Positions 46,521-56,238 are shown, counted from the first letter of the stretch. The stretch: 64,000 nt of DNA from Candidatus Poribacteria bacterium (GCA_003635315.1 PYJD01000017.1:1-64000), one strand, 5' to 3'. Notes: generated by a model from the sequence alone, not told the origin. Numbers and translations are program-made.

Positions 46521-46543
46521 ATTCATACCGTTGATACCTTGAT
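46521..46543. repeat. Dispersed repeat copy (minus orientation)
   Basis: ATTCATACCGTTGATACCTTGAT is the inverse of the 37205 copy with minor differences. Confidence 0.55.
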
Positions 46544-46602
46544 CCACCACACTCGTGTTGAATGTCGAAATAATTATTGAAACCACTATAATAAGAAACA
46601 TT

Positions 46603-46631
46603 TTGACTTTTGCAGTAATTTGTGGTATTTT
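46603..46631 (+). promoter_or_regulatory. Likely sigma-70 promoter of the first HEAT lipoprotein gene
   Basis: TTGACT at 46603-46608 and TATTTT at 46626-46631 are separated by 17 bases, about 160 bases before the ATG. Confidence 0.45.
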
Positions 46632-46789
46632 TATATTGAATTTATCCAAACCACAATTATAATAAATTTGTTAAAGATAGTGACTGGTATGGATTTGGTT
46701 AGTAGGGCTACATCTCTACATCAGTTGCAGCGAGACCGCATTGAGTAAATACGGTCTGATTTTATGTTAAGGGAGAAATATAGGGCATT

Positions 46790-47995
46790 ATGAAGAACTA
46801 TAAAATTCTTTCACTGATTCTTATTCTATTTACCATCGTTGGTTGTAATACAAAACCAAAAGGTCCCAGTCATCTATCAGTAGGAAGAAGTAAACTCATT
46901 AAGAGTGGTCTCGCATTAGATTCAATTCCACATCTAAAAGAAGCAGAAAAAATTGCTGAGGATCAGTCAGAAGCACGCGCGCTATTAGTGATTGCATATT
47001 CTCAAGGACTTGCTACAAAAGCAGCAAAAAGTTTTGGACGCGAAGCTGAATTTAAACAAGAAAGAACAAAGAGAATTGCTGCAATGAATGAGGAAGAGAT
47101 AAGCAAATTGATTGAAATACTGAGTGTACAATCTCAAATACGAAAAAATGGATTAAATGCTTTAGCTGAAAAGGGAACCGATGCTGCAGTTCTTATTGTT
47201 GACAACATAGCTAAAAACGCATATCCAGATGCAAACACAAACCTGTTATCTGTGTTAGTTCAGATTGGATCTGATGCAGTTGATCCTATTCTAAATGGAC
47301 TTAATGATACCGATGTAAATCCTTCAGCAAAAATAAAACTCATCAGAGTCATCGGCGATATAGGGGATAACAAAGCACTTGAGAAATTAGATGCTATTGA
47401 TAGAGAAAGTATGGATGACGCTCTAAGGATGGAAATCCTTACAACGCTATATAAACTTGGAGATAAAAAGCATAAAGCTGAAATTACAAAAGGGTTAACA
47501 TCCGATGATGTAGGCGTTCGTCGCGCATCTGCCAAAGCAATGAAAGATTTCGCTAATGTTAATGAGAACATATTAATATCCGCATTAAATGATAGTGATA
47601 CTCTGGTGGTTTCTAATATTGCAAAAGCATTATCTGTACATAAGACAAAAAATGCAGTAAAACCGTTGGTAGATATACTGAAGAGTCAACATGACAAGGC
47701 AACAAAACAAACAGCAATTAATACGCTTACCGATTATACCAATGCTGGAGCAGGTCTTTCAAAAGGCTTAGCAAAACATCTCGCTGAAATGTTAATCAAT
47801 CAAGAAGTAGACAGTGCTGAAGACCGTGTCCGAGTTGTACAACTTCTCAAAAATGACGCTTTGGTAAAACAACTTAACGCTCTCAGACTTGTTGATGATA
47901 TAGACAGTAAACTCTATGATTACTCTCAAAAATATGAGGATAGTTCATTTGTTAAGACTGAACTGAATGATCTTTTTGAACAGATACGAAAATAG
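46790..47995 (+). CDS. HEAT-repeat lipoprotein, copy A
   Basis: The 401-residue protein starts with a lipoprotein signal (hydrophobic SLILILFTIVGC, Cys19). The mature part is alpha-helical with HEAT-like repeats, for example DAVDPILNGLNDTDVNPSAK, ALRMEILTTLYKLGDKK, DVGVRRASAKAMKDFANVN and LVVSNIAKALSVHKTKNAV. It is likely a membrane-anchored scaffold. It is 200 bases from a paralogue (48227-49432) with the same layout; no partner is known. Confidence 0.82.
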   Translation: MKNYKILSLILILFTIVGCNTKPKGPSHLSVGRSKLIKSGLALDSIPHLKEAEKIAEDQSEARALLVIAYSQGLATKAAKSFGREAEFKQERTKRIAAMNEEEISKLIEILSVQSQIRKNGLNALAEKGTDAAVLIVDNIAKNAYPDANTNLLSVLVQIGSDAVDPILNGLNDTDVNPSAKIKLIRVIGDIGDNKALEKLDAIDRESMDDALRMEILTTLYKLGDKKHKAEITKGLTSDDVGVRRASAKAMKDFANVNENILISALNDSDTLVVSNIAKALSVHKTKNAVKPLVDILKSQHDKATKQTAINTLTDYTNAGAGLSKGLAKHLAEMLINQEVDSAEDRVRVVQLLKNDALVKQLNALRLVDDIDSKLYDYSQKYEDSSFVKTELNDLFEQIRK

Positions 47996-48095
47996 ATTCT
48001 TAGTTTGTATTTTCAATAATATTTTCATAAACCATATCTTAGTTTCCACTATAACAAATGTAACATGGTAGAATCTATATACATATAAAAAATAC

Positions 48096-48124
48096 TTGAC
48101 ACAAATATGTGTCTGATTTATTAT
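48096..48124 (+). promoter_or_regulatory. Sigma-70 promoter overlapping a GACACA/TGTGTC palindrome
   Basis: TTGACA (48096-48101), 17 bases, TATTAT (48119-48124): a near-ideal promoter ~100 bases before the second HEAT lipoprotein gene. The palindrome GACACA-AATA-TGTGTC (48098-48113) covers the -35 and the spacer, as a repressor operator would. Confidence 0.6.
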
Positions 48125-48226
48125 AGTAAAATTGGGATTTACTCTGTTTAATCATAAAGAACTCATTATTAACAATCCCTATTTATTGCTCTTACGCTGA
48201 TGTTAGAAGGAGAAAACGAACGTAAC

Positions 48227-49432
48227 ATGAAAAAATTTTTAACGATATGCCTTATCTTAGCATGGGTTGTGTCGTTGGGTTGTAAACAAGAACAGATCAT
48301 TCCTGAAATCTCACCAGGCAGAACAAAGTTGTTAGGAGCTGGTCTTGCCCTTGAAGCTGTTGAACACCTCAAACGCGCAGAGATCGAAGAAGAAAACAAA
48401 GTTGAAGCCCAAGCTCTTTTGCTCATTGCTTATAGTTACGCACTTTCACAAGAAGCCACTTTATTGAAAAAACGTAATTTGCAGACAGAATATCAGAACG
48501 AACGCACGAAACGACTGGCTGAATTAAACGACTCTCATATAAAAAAGTTATTCCTAATCCTGAGAGAAAAACACAGGGTTCAAAATGATGTAATACAAAT
48601 TCTCGCAGATAAAGGTTTAGACGTCATACCTCTAATATTACAGGATTTCGTTGATCAAAAATATAGACAAGCACACGGGGACTTTCTCAGTGTATTAAGA
48701 AAAATCGGTATAAACGGTTTTGATTTAATATTCACTGCTATTGAGAATCCTGATATTTCCCTCGCAGCAAAGGTTAATTTAATCCAAATTATCGGTGAAA
48801 AAGGTGACGTATCCACACAAGGACGGTTAGAATCTACTAAGAACAAAATAACCGATAAAGGGCTAAAAATGGAAATAAATGCTGCACTTTATCGACTTGG
48901 AAAGAAAGAATACAGTAAACAAATTGAAGCAGGATTGACGGATAAACACGTTGGTGTAAGACAAGCCGCTGCAAGATCTATAAAACTACTTAACAAACCA
49001 TCCACCTCAAATTTGATTACGGCACTCAAGGATACTGATGATAGTGTACGCCAGCACATTGTTATCGCATTACAAGAGCACATTGACATTAATGCCGTAG
49101 ATAATCTCTTTGATTTACTTACTAATAATGATTCAAGCGATAACACTAAACAAGCTACTGTAAATACACTGGACTATTATGCCAAGAACGGCTTAGCTTC
49201 CGGATTAGCTCATCGTTTAATCACTCTCTTGACAAAATCAAATATTGAGAACCACAGAGACAGAATACGTATAACGCAACTTCTTGGAAGACCCGCACTG
49301 ATAAAGCAAATAACAAATGCCGATCCTTACGATAATCTACCATCAAAAATCTATGATTACTTTGATACTCAAGAAGATAATAACTTAGTTAAAGCAGAGC
49401 TTAACAAAATACTACTTATACTCGAAAAGTAA
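48227..49432 (+). CDS. HEAT-repeat lipoprotein, copy B
   Basis: A 401-residue paralogue of copy A. The signal is KKFLTICLILAWVVSLGC (Cys19). The repeats are similar (INGFDLIFTAIENPDISLAAK, KGLKMEINAALYRLGKKE, HVGVRQAAARSIKLL, DDSVRQHIVIALQEHID) and both start their mature parts with a SxGRxKLxxxGLALxxxxHLK pattern. The ATG at 48227 is preferred; AGAAGGAG lies 12 bases before it. Confidence 0.82.
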   Translation: MKKFLTICLILAWVVSLGCKQEQIIPEISPGRTKLLGAGLALEAVEHLKRAEIEEENKVEAQALLLIAYSYALSQEATLLKKRNLQTEYQNERTKRLAELNDSHIKKLFLILREKHRVQNDVIQILADKGLDVIPLILQDFVDQKYRQAHGDFLSVLRKIGINGFDLIFTAIENPDISLAAKVNLIQIIGEKGDVSTQGRLESTKNKITDKGLKMEINAALYRLGKKEYSKQIEAGLTDKHVGVRQAAARSIKLLNKPSTSNLITALKDTDDSVRQHIVIALQEHIDINAVDNLFDLLTNNDSSDNTKQATVNTLDYYAKNGLASGLAHRLITLLTKSNIENHRDRIRITQLLGRPALIKQITNADPYDNLPSKIYDYFDTQEDNNLVKAELNKILLILEK

Positions 49433-49543
49433 TCAAAGTCTTATAGCAATTACCAATTAACTCAATGGATCTCCACTGGTAGAATCTCAATAAGTCATTA
49501 TATACCTCCAATGAATATATTGGTTTCATTATAGAAGATTGAC

Positions 49544-50707
49544 ATGCCTAACTATCCATCTGATATCACCATAACTAAGATTGAACAAGTAACCATTGAA
49601 ATTGACCAACCAGCCATCGGTTGTAACTCTGGTGCAAAAGAAATTAAACAACCTGATCCAAATGGTAAATGGCATGAACGGATTGCACGAATTCATACGA
49701 ATAACGGAATAATCGGATGGGGAGCCATCAGTTGGGGAACAACTGCAGAAGATGCTAAAAGGGCATTAAACGAGAATCCTTTCGATCTACTGAATCCAGA
49801 AGATGGAGTCGTTGAACAATACCGTGGACTCGAAAACGCTTTATGGGACACGATCGCAAAAATCCTAAACAAGCCTGCATATCAACTCATGGGCACTGAA
49901 TCCTATGGAAATGGTCTACCAGCTTATGACAGCACTATATACTTTAACGATCTTTTATATGATACAAAAGCAGATGGACTTAAACGGATTGAGAATGATG
50001 TCAAGAAGAGTTTAGCTGATGGTTTTACCGCATGTAAGATGAAAATGGGACGTGGTAATCATCTCATGGAACGAAAGGCTGGACTACAACGAGATATTGA
50101 AGTCGTACAACTTGCACGTGCCACCGCTGGAGAAGGGTTCAACATTCTTGTTGATGCAAACAACGCATACACCTATGATGAAGTGATAACATTTCTAAAT
50201 GAGACAAGCAATTGTGATGTATTCTGGATCGAAGAAATGTTTGAAGAGGACGTTGAATTATATCGCAACCTGAAAAAATATATAAATGATAAAGGATTGA
50301 ATACATTAATTGCTGATGGAGAAACCCGTACACGAGAACCACTTGAATTTTATGACCCCTTCTTTAACGCAGGTGTTATTGATGTCATCCAACACGACAT
50401 GAAAGGGTTAGGTGTTACAGGTTGGAGAAAACTTTCAAAAATGGCTTCTGAGCATGATGTAAAATGTGCCCCACATAACTGGGGGTCACTGCTCGGGTTT
50501 TTCCTGAGTCTACAATTTGCCAAGACAATCCCACATTTTCTATACGGTGAAGTCGCAACCCTTACCAGTGATGTAATAGATACTTCTGCTTATAGTTTCA
50601 CTGACGGGACATTTACTGTACCTGAAAACCCAGGACTCGGTTTAGAACTCAATCAGGATGTATACCAGGCACGATATGCTGGTAATGAGGATTGGGAAAT
50701 CTCGTAA
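49544..50707 (+). CDS. Enolase-superfamily (mandelate racemase-like) protein
   Basis: 387 residues with the enolase-superfamily barrel: FTACKMKMGRGNHL (KxK catalytic motif), LVDANNAYTYDEVI (first Asp ligand), DVFWIEEMFEEDVELY (second ligand) and LIADGETRTREPLEF. The expected barrel-end His is in KCAPHNWGSLLG. These features fit the mandelate racemase/muconate-lactonising subgroup, which dehydrates or epimerises acid sugars or dipeptides. The exact reaction cannot be read. The mnmA start lies 41 bases after its stop. Confidence 0.82.
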   Translation: MPNYPSDITITKIEQVTIEIDQPAIGCNSGAKEIKQPDPNGKWHERIARIHTNNGIIGWGAISWGTTAEDAKRALNENPFDLLNPEDGVVEQYRGLENALWDTIAKILNKPAYQLMGTESYGNGLPAYDSTIYFNDLLYDTKADGLKRIENDVKKSLADGFTACKMKMGRGNHLMERKAGLQRDIEVVQLARATAGEGFNILVDANNAYTYDEVITFLNETSNCDVFWIEEMFEEDVELYRNLKKYINDKGLNTLIADGETRTREPLEFYDPFFNAGVIDVIQHDMKGLGVTGWRKLSKMASEHDVKCAPHNWGSLLGFFLSLQFAKTIPHFLYGEVATLTSDVIDTSAYSFTDGTFTVPENPGLGLELNQDVYQARYAGNEDWEIS

Positions 50708-50748
50708 TTATCGATACACACCATGTGTCGTTATCCCAATATAATTCC

Positions 50749-51837
50749 ATGAAAAAAGTACTCGTCGCAATGAGCGGTGGCGTAGATAGTTCCGTTACTG
50801 CTGCCATGATGGTTGATGCTGGTTATGATGTTACCGGTATTACTATGCGTCTTGGTGCCCCTGATACAATTGAAGTTGATCCAGAAAGACCCAATTGCTG
50901 TTCACTGGAAGGTATTGAAGATGCACGACGGGTTGCTACACAACTCGGTATCCCTTTTTACGGCGTAAACTACGAAGATATATTTAAAGAAGAAATAATT
51001 GATTACTTCGTTGAAGAATATCTCGTAGGGAGAACACCCAGTCCTTGCATGGTATGTAACCGAGAACTAAAATTTGGAAAATTACTTGATCTCGCCAAGT
51101 CATTAGAATGTGAAGCTATTGCAACTGGACATTATGCACGGATAGAACAACATCCAGAAACAGGTCGATTTCTACTACGAAAATCACTCGATCAAAGTAA
51201 AGATCAATCCTACTTCCTTGCCGCTCTCACACAAGACCAATTACGATGCGCCATGATGCCACTCGGTGAATTCTCAAAAACACAAGTAAGGGATCTCGCA
51301 CGTCAGTATGATTTACGTACTGCAGAAAAAATCGAAAGCCAAGAACTCTGTTTTGTTGCAGATACAAACTATAGGAGATTTCTTCAAGACAGAATTCCTG
51401 AGAAAATTGAAAGTGGTGACATTATTGACAAGCACGGGAATATCCTCGGTAGACATCAAGGTGTACCTTTTTATACCGTAGGACAACGACGCGGTTTAGG
51501 GATTTCAGTTGGGAAACCACTCTATGTAACCCAATTAAATGCAGATGAAAAAACTGTTGTTGTTGGTGAATCGGAAGATCTTCTTGAAGACACCATGCAC
51601 GTAGAACGGATAAATCTTATCTCAATTGAAGAATTAACAGAACCAATACGCGCACATGTTAAAATCAGATCTCGTGACGATGGTGGTATCGCAACAATTT
51701 CTCCAACCGGTGAATCGGAAGCAATTGTAAAATTCGACGAACAACGACGAGCAATCACACCAGGTCAAGCCACGGTCTTTTACGATGGTGAATACGTCAT
51801 CGGCGGAGGTTGGATTGTAGGAACTGATACCACATAA
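50749..51837 (+). CDS. mnmA: tRNA 2-thiouridylase
   Basis: The 362-residue protein has the PP-loop ATP-binding VAMSGGVDSSVTAAMM, PSPCMVCNRELKFG with the first catalytic Cys, ATGHYARI, DQSYFLAAL and ESQELCFVAD with the second Cys. It inserts sulfur at wobble uridine 34 of tRNAs for Lys, Glu and Gln. The ATG at 50749 starts at the conserved KKVLVAMSGG; longer frames overlap the upstream gene. No AAGGAG is seen. Confidence 0.96.
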   Translation: MKKVLVAMSGGVDSSVTAAMMVDAGYDVTGITMRLGAPDTIEVDPERPNCCSLEGIEDARRVATQLGIPFYGVNYEDIFKEEIIDYFVEEYLVGRTPSPCMVCNRELKFGKLLDLAKSLECEAIATGHYARIEQHPETGRFLLRKSLDQSKDQSYFLAALTQDQLRCAMMPLGEFSKTQVRDLARQYDLRTAEKIESQELCFVADTNYRRFLQDRIPEKIESGDIIDKHGNILGRHQGVPFYTVGQRRGLGISVGKPLYVTQLNADEKTVVVGESEDLLEDTMHVERINLISIEELTEPIRAHVKIRSRDDGGIATISPTGESEAIVKFDEQRRAITPGQATVFYDGEYVIGGGWIVGTDTT

Positions 51838-51883
51838 TCTGAAATGTTAAATCTTAACCTGTACTCCATAAGCAACAATTATA

Positions 51884-52408
51884 ATGGAAGAAACTTTCTC
51901 ACCTGAACAATTTGTAAAAAAGTTTAAACAGAAAATGTTAATTGGAATTATAGTTTATGGAGTATACATTACCATCATCTCTATCATTGTTACCTGTATA
52001 CAATTTCACAATTGGGATTTTGCGCGGTGGCTCATCTCACTTAGTTTAGATACTGGTGCAGTTTACAATGGACGCACCCTCGATTATGGATGGATTGAAT
52101 TGGGTATATTTATTATCGGGATAAGCGTAACTGGTATAAACACTATCGGTGTGATCTCCGTAGGCATTAACGCTATTGGTGTGGTAGCCATCGGGGTCAA
52201 CGCATGTGGTTTTATTGCTATTGGTGTCAATGCTGTTGGTATTGTATCTATTGGGGCATGGACTTTCGGTCTATACGGACTCACATACTCAGGAAAAAGT
52301 AAGAGTAGATATTTAATAGCACCACACCGTCAAGACCCTAAAGCCATTTCATTGTTTGGCTTTTGGTTACCCAGTTTGTCTAAATTAGGACTTAACTCTA
52401 ATTGTTGA
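51884..52408 (+). CDS. Small membrane protein with Ile-Gly repeat
   Basis: A 174-residue protein. A membrane helix at about 18-42 (MLIGIIVYGVYITIISIIV) is followed by a region of near-regular six-residue repeats: IGVISVGINAIGVVAIGV, NACGFIAIGVNAVGIVSIG. This resembles a short beta-helix or left-handed helix turns. The C-terminus is basic and Pro-rich. The function is unknown; it lies between mnmA and miaA and may be co-transcribed. Confidence 0.65.
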   Translation: MEETFSPEQFVKKFKQKMLIGIIVYGVYITIISIIVTCIQFHNWDFARWLISLSLDTGAVYNGRTLDYGWIELGIFIIGISVTGINTIGVISVGINAIGVVAIGVNACGFIAIGVNAVGIVSIGAWTFGLYGLTYSGKSKSRYLIAPHRQDPKAISLFGFWLPSLSKLGLNSNC

Positions 52409-52421
52409 TAGCATTTAACAG

Positions 52422-53363
52422 ATGAAATCACAACTCCTTTGTATACTCGGTCCTACAGCAGTTGGGAAAACTGAGATTGCGATTGATCTCGCACAACGAC
52501 TCAATGCCGAAATCGTCTCCGTTGATTCACGACAAATCTATCAACAAATGGACATCGGTACCGCGAAACCTACCTACCAAGAGCAACAGGCAGCACCCCA
52601 TCACCTAATAGATTGTGTAGAAATTTCACAATCTTTCACTGTAGCTGACTATAAAACACTTGCAGATACCGCAATTTTGGACATTCAGAAGAGAAATAAG
52701 CAGGTAATACTTGCAGGTGGGGCAGGTTTGTATTTTAGGGCTATCGTAGACGGTTTATTTGAGGGACCGGGGGCTGATGTCAAATTACGAAATAAACTTC
52801 AACTTGAAGCAGAGGAATTTGGTGTTGAAAAACTTCACAACCGTTTACGCAAATGTGATCCAATTTCTGCTGACCGAATTCACCCGAATAATCTTATCAG
52901 AGTCATACGTGCCCTTGAAGTATACGAACTAACTGGTATTCCTATATCCGAACATCAACAACAGTGGCAATACAAAGCACAACGATACTCTTTCACTGCC
53001 TTTGGTATAACTATGTCTCGACCACTGCTTAATGATCGTATCAATCAACGCGTAGATGTTATGCTTGGAAACGGCTTGGTTAAGGAAGTAGAATCCATAT
53101 TAGCAACAGGACATTCTCGTAATTCCTTTGCACTACAGAGTTTTGGCTATAAGGAGTTAGTAGCATATCTCGATCGACAATGTACTTATGTTGAGGCTGT
53201 AGAACAGCTAAAACAGAACACACGCAAATTCGCAAAAAGACAAATGACATGGTTCAAAACTGATAAACGAATTGAATGGTTAGAGAGAAATACTACAACA
53301 AATAACCTTGAAACAATTGTGGAAAAGATTATTGATTCTACACAAAACAGCACAAATACGTAA
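52422..53363 (+). CDS. miaA: tRNA dimethylallyltransferase
   Basis: A 313-residue MiaA: P-loop LGPTAVGKTEIAIDLA, substrate motif SVDSRQIYQQMDIGTAKP, LIDCVEISQSFTVADY, VILAGGAGLYFRAIVDGL, IRVIRALEVYELTG and a C-terminal RKFAKRQMTWFKTD. It prenylates A37 of tRNAs reading UNN codons. The length is typical. Together with mnmA it makes a tRNA-modification pair. Confidence 0.96.
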   Translation: MKSQLLCILGPTAVGKTEIAIDLAQRLNAEIVSVDSRQIYQQMDIGTAKPTYQEQQAAPHHLIDCVEISQSFTVADYKTLADTAILDIQKRNKQVILAGGAGLYFRAIVDGLFEGPGADVKLRNKLQLEAEEFGVEKLHNRLRKCDPISADRIHPNNLIRVIRALEVYELTGIPISEHQQQWQYKAQRYSFTAFGITMSRPLLNDRINQRVDVMLGNGLVKEVESILATGHSRNSFALQSFGYKELVAYLDRQCTYVEAVEQLKQNTRKFAKRQMTWFKTDKRIEWLERNTTTNNLETIVEKIIDSTQNSTNT

Positions 53364-53548
53364 ACACCATATCAAACGTTCAAAATTAGGTGTTAGAGAC
53401 AAATACGGAACTATTATATTACACTTTACTACAGAATTGACATGAGAACGAGATACAGAAAATATAACTATAATTCCATATATTCTTCTGATACACCCAA
53501 GGTAGGTACAGTTTTCAACCCGAAGAATTCCGGAAATGTCTTAATGAT

Positions 53549-53596
53549 ATTCATACCGTTGATTTCTTGATTCCGCGGATTCGGCGTTGATTTGGA
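53549..53596. repeat. Dispersed repeat copy (minus orientation)
   Basis: ATTCATACCGTTGATTTCTTGATT, followed by CCGCGGATTCGGCGTTGATTTGG, is a member of the family at 37205 and 26138. It lies in the 268-base gap between the convergent miaA and lectin-domain gene; nothing else is seen there. Confidence 0.5.
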
Positions 53597-53631
53597 GAAA
53601 CGCTTACAAACGTTCATAACTCACATTACAA

Positions 53632-54942
53632 TTATCTATTTTCTCCTGTCGCACCAAAATTTAGTTTATCCTTCTCAAGAATTGCCCACTTGGTAACGTT
53701 CCAGAATAGATCATCGGATGCAATCGCATGCCATTCTCCTTCCACAAACGTCATAACAGCAGCCGTTTTCCCACTTCCAGTTATATACTCGGGTTGAAAC
53801 CTTTCTTTAGGTCCCCAGTTGTTATATGTCAGTGAATCTCCGTTACTCCATTGCCATTCGGTATCCTCTTCAGTCTTCTGGAGTCCAATCCAGTATAATT
53901 CATTACCAAATACACCTGATAGCCATTTCTGCTCCGATTCATCGTTAATTGCCACAAGATATGCTCCTTCTGTTGCAGCTTGTGCTCTTGCCGCTTCAAT
54001 ACTTTCACATATAATTCTTACATAGGCATGTCCATTTTCGGGATTGATAATCCACTCTTCAGGTGTGGTTTCGCTTGGTAACGGTAACATACCGGGAAAT
54101 GGTGGTTGTTGAGTCTGTGCTGGTTTTTCAGGTATATCACTACTATTACCATTGAGAGTTAATTCTAAACCTTTGTGTTGAGAACCTCCATGTATTAGAA
54201 ATTCTTTGGATGTAGTTGTCAATCCTTGATATTCTACTGATACCTTATAATACTTAGACTGATCATGGTAGAACAAGTCAAATCTGAAATTACCTTTCTT
54301 ATCAGTCGTATGGAATTGATCATTATATTTTGATCGACCTTTCTTATCTGTCAGGCGCGATTGAACTTTGAATAATACATCAGCATCACCTAACGGTTTT
54401 TTGTTAGCAAACCTAATCTTGCCTTCTATCCACATATTCGCACGGGCAGTAATGATTACGTCCTTAATAATTTTCTCAGTTTGCAAAGAGAAAGTTGTAA
54501 GTCCCGAACCCCCACGACTCTTATTGATGGTTATTGGACCGATTTTGACAGACAGAAGTTCATATTCCATTCTATAAGTAGAATCTTGCAACTCACCTTT
54601 CAGAATATTTTTCAGTAGTTTTGAAGGGATTAGTCCCATACGTTTCATACCTGATTTAATAGGACCTTTAAAAGTGAATTCACCGTTGTTATCTGTTTTT
54701 GCTGTCAGGAAATCTGGTGATGCTGCAATATTCATTATCGGTAGATAAATTGCAGATCCATTTTCACTCATCTCAATAGGGTATAATGTAACAATGTGAC
54801 CAGGAATCGGATTCCAATTCTCGTCAACGAGTTTACCTGAAAATGTTACTGTATTGTTTTGGGTATTGCATGCAGTGTATATGAGAGTGAAAATTACCAA
54901 CAATATATAGATTACAAATTGGCTGATTTTAGAATTATTCAT
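53632..54942 (-). CDS. Lipoprotein with Ig-like and C-type lectin domains, copy A
   Basis: The 436-residue protein has a lipoprotein signal (FTLIYTAC; Cys25). A carboxypeptidase-regulatory-like domain follows (FSGKLVDENWNPIPGHIV), then a second, similar beta-rich segment (WIEGKIRFANKKPLGDADVL), a Pro-rich linker at ~275-290, and a C-type lectin-like domain: NGHAYVRIICESIEAARAQA, GAYLVAINDESEQKWLSGVF, YWIGLQKTEEDTEWQWSNGD and YNNWGP. It should bind sugars or proteins at the cell surface. It is 33 bases downstream of a paralogue. Confidence 0.85.
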   Translation of the reverse strand: MNNSKISQFVIYILLVIFTLIYTACNTQNNTVTFSGKLVDENWNPIPGHIVTLYPIEMSENGSAIYLPIMNIAASPDFLTAKTDNNGEFTFKGPIKSGMKRMGLIPSKLLKNILKGELQDSTYRMEYELLSVKIGPITINKSRGGSGLTTFSLQTEKIIKDVIITARANMWIEGKIRFANKKPLGDADVLFKVQSRLTDKKGRSKYNDQFHTTDKKGNFRFDLFYHDQSKYYKVSVEYQGLTTTSKEFLIHGGSQHKGLELTLNGNSSDIPEKPAQTQQPPFPGMLPLPSETTPEEWIINPENGHAYVRIICESIEAARAQAATEGAYLVAINDESEQKWLSGVFGNELYWIGLQKTEEDTEWQWSNGDSLTYNNWGPKERFQPEYITGSGKTAAVMTFVEGEWHAIASDDLFWNVTKWAILEKDKLNFGATGENR

Positions 54943-54975
54943 AAAGGATACCTATTAATTGATCTAATAAACACT

Positions 54976-56238
54976 TTAATGTGCCTTACGGACATCCATT
55001 TCCTTTTCAAGAATTGTTCTTTCTTTAATAGGTTTACGAGTATCAGAATTATGTACTTCCTGCGTCTTATCAGACGCGTGCCAACCCCATCCAAAATAAC
55101 CTGTCATGACATAATCTTTAGTTTCAGTATTCCCACCTTCCGATTCATAGGCTCCCCAATTAGTATATTTAACAAGCTCTCCACTGAACCATTTCCATGT
55201 TCCTTCCTCTTCAACATCACTCAGTCCTATCCAATAGCGACTATTTCCGTAAATACTACTAAGCCATTTCTCTTCTGCTTTATCGTTTATTGAAACAACA
55301 TAAGCATCTTCAGATAAAGCTTGTGCTATTGCTTCTTCAATAGTTTGTCTATATGTAAGTTTGTACGCATGGTTGTTCGTAGGGTTTACAATCCAAGATG
55401 CTGATGGTTCACCGTATCTTCTTAATGCTAAAAACCGTTCACTTTGATCTGATAGTTGTGGATTTATAGATTCTGAATTGCCATTCAATGTCAACACGAT
55501 ATCATTCTCACGCTTTAAAATAAAAGGAACTGCTTTTGCGTATAAACCTTGATGACTAACAACCATTCTAATATAGTATTGTGGATGTTGTGTTGCTGTC
55601 ACGTATTGAACGAAATAACCTTCAGCATCTGTTTTCTCTGGAGATTCACTGTAACCTGATCCTCTTCCAATAAATTCATGCATTGTCCTATACACATAAA
55701 CCCGGGTATTTGCCACAGGAGTGCCATCTGAGTAAACAACGCGCGTTCGTATTTGAGATTGCTTTTCGTAGTCTGCTGTGAGGATCACATCTTCCATTTT
55801 TGTACCAGATTCTAAGTCAAAAGTCAGAGTTGATCCCCATTCTCTAAATGGGTAAAGAGATATGTCACCAAATTCGACGGTTAGGACTCTGACTCTATGA
55901 CTTCTGTTTAAAGAATAGATATATAACTTAATTGACTTATAGTTAATGCCCGAAAATGCAAAGCGGCCTTTTGAATCAGTTCTTGTCTGTATAGTATTAT
56001 CAAATTTACTTCTATCCTCAGTATTACGACTCATCTGAACCGTAATGTCAGGTATTGGTTTACCCCTTGTGTCAATAAGACGCCCAGATAATGTTGTGTC
56101 TTCCTGTGCTAAGCTGGAAGTAGATATACATAACAAAACTAAGAGTATGAGCAGCGAAACTAACGATGCTATGCAATATAAATATCTATATCGAAATTTA
56201 TCAATACAAGTGATTTTCTGTTTTAAAAATCTAACCAT
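54976..56238 (-). CDS. Ig-like and C-type lectin domain protein, copy B
   Basis: 420 residues, with a hydrophobic N-terminal segment at ~21-45 (YCIASLVSLLILLVLLCIST, signal peptide or anchor; no clear lipobox), LSGRLIDTRGKPIPDITVQM, a second beta-rich part (IRTRVVYSDGTPVANTRVYV) and a C-type lectin-like domain (NHAYKLTYRQTIEEAIAQAL, DAYVVSINDKAEEKWLSSI, YWIGLSDVEEEGTWKWFSGE, YTNWGAYES). GAGGGGAAT precedes the ATG. It is a paralogue of the adjacent copy A. Confidence 0.83.
   Translation of the reverse strand: MVRFLKQKITCIDKFRYRYLYCIASLVSLLILLVLLCISTSSLAQEDTTLSGRLIDTRGKPIPDITVQMSRNTEDRSKFDNTIQTRTDSKGRFAFSGINYKSIKLYIYSLNRSHRVRVLTVEFGDISLYPFREWGSTLTFDLESGTKMEDVILTADYEKQSQIRTRVVYSDGTPVANTRVYVYRTMHEFIGRGSGYSESPEKTDAEGYFVQYVTATQHPQYYIRMVVSHQGLYAKAVPFILKRENDIVLTLNGNSESINPQLSDQSERFLALRRYGEPSASWIVNPTNNHAYKLTYRQTIEEAIAQALSEDAYVVSINDKAEEKWLSSIYGNSRYWIGLSDVEEEGTWKWFSGELVKYTNWGAYESEGGNTETKDYVMTGYFGWGWHASDKTQEVHNSDTRKPIKERTILEKEMDVRKAH

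Larger units (their letters stand above)
46376..46789. other. Intergenic region with repeat, promoter and leader hairpin
   Basis: Contains a dispersed repeat (46521-46543), a sigma-70-like promoter TTGACT (46603) with TATTTT (46626) 17 bases on, and a hairpin AGACCG/CGGTCT (46733-46757) followed by GATTTTA in the leader before the HEAT lipoprotein ATG. The hairpin may act as an attenuator-like element; this is a guess. Confidence 0.5.
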
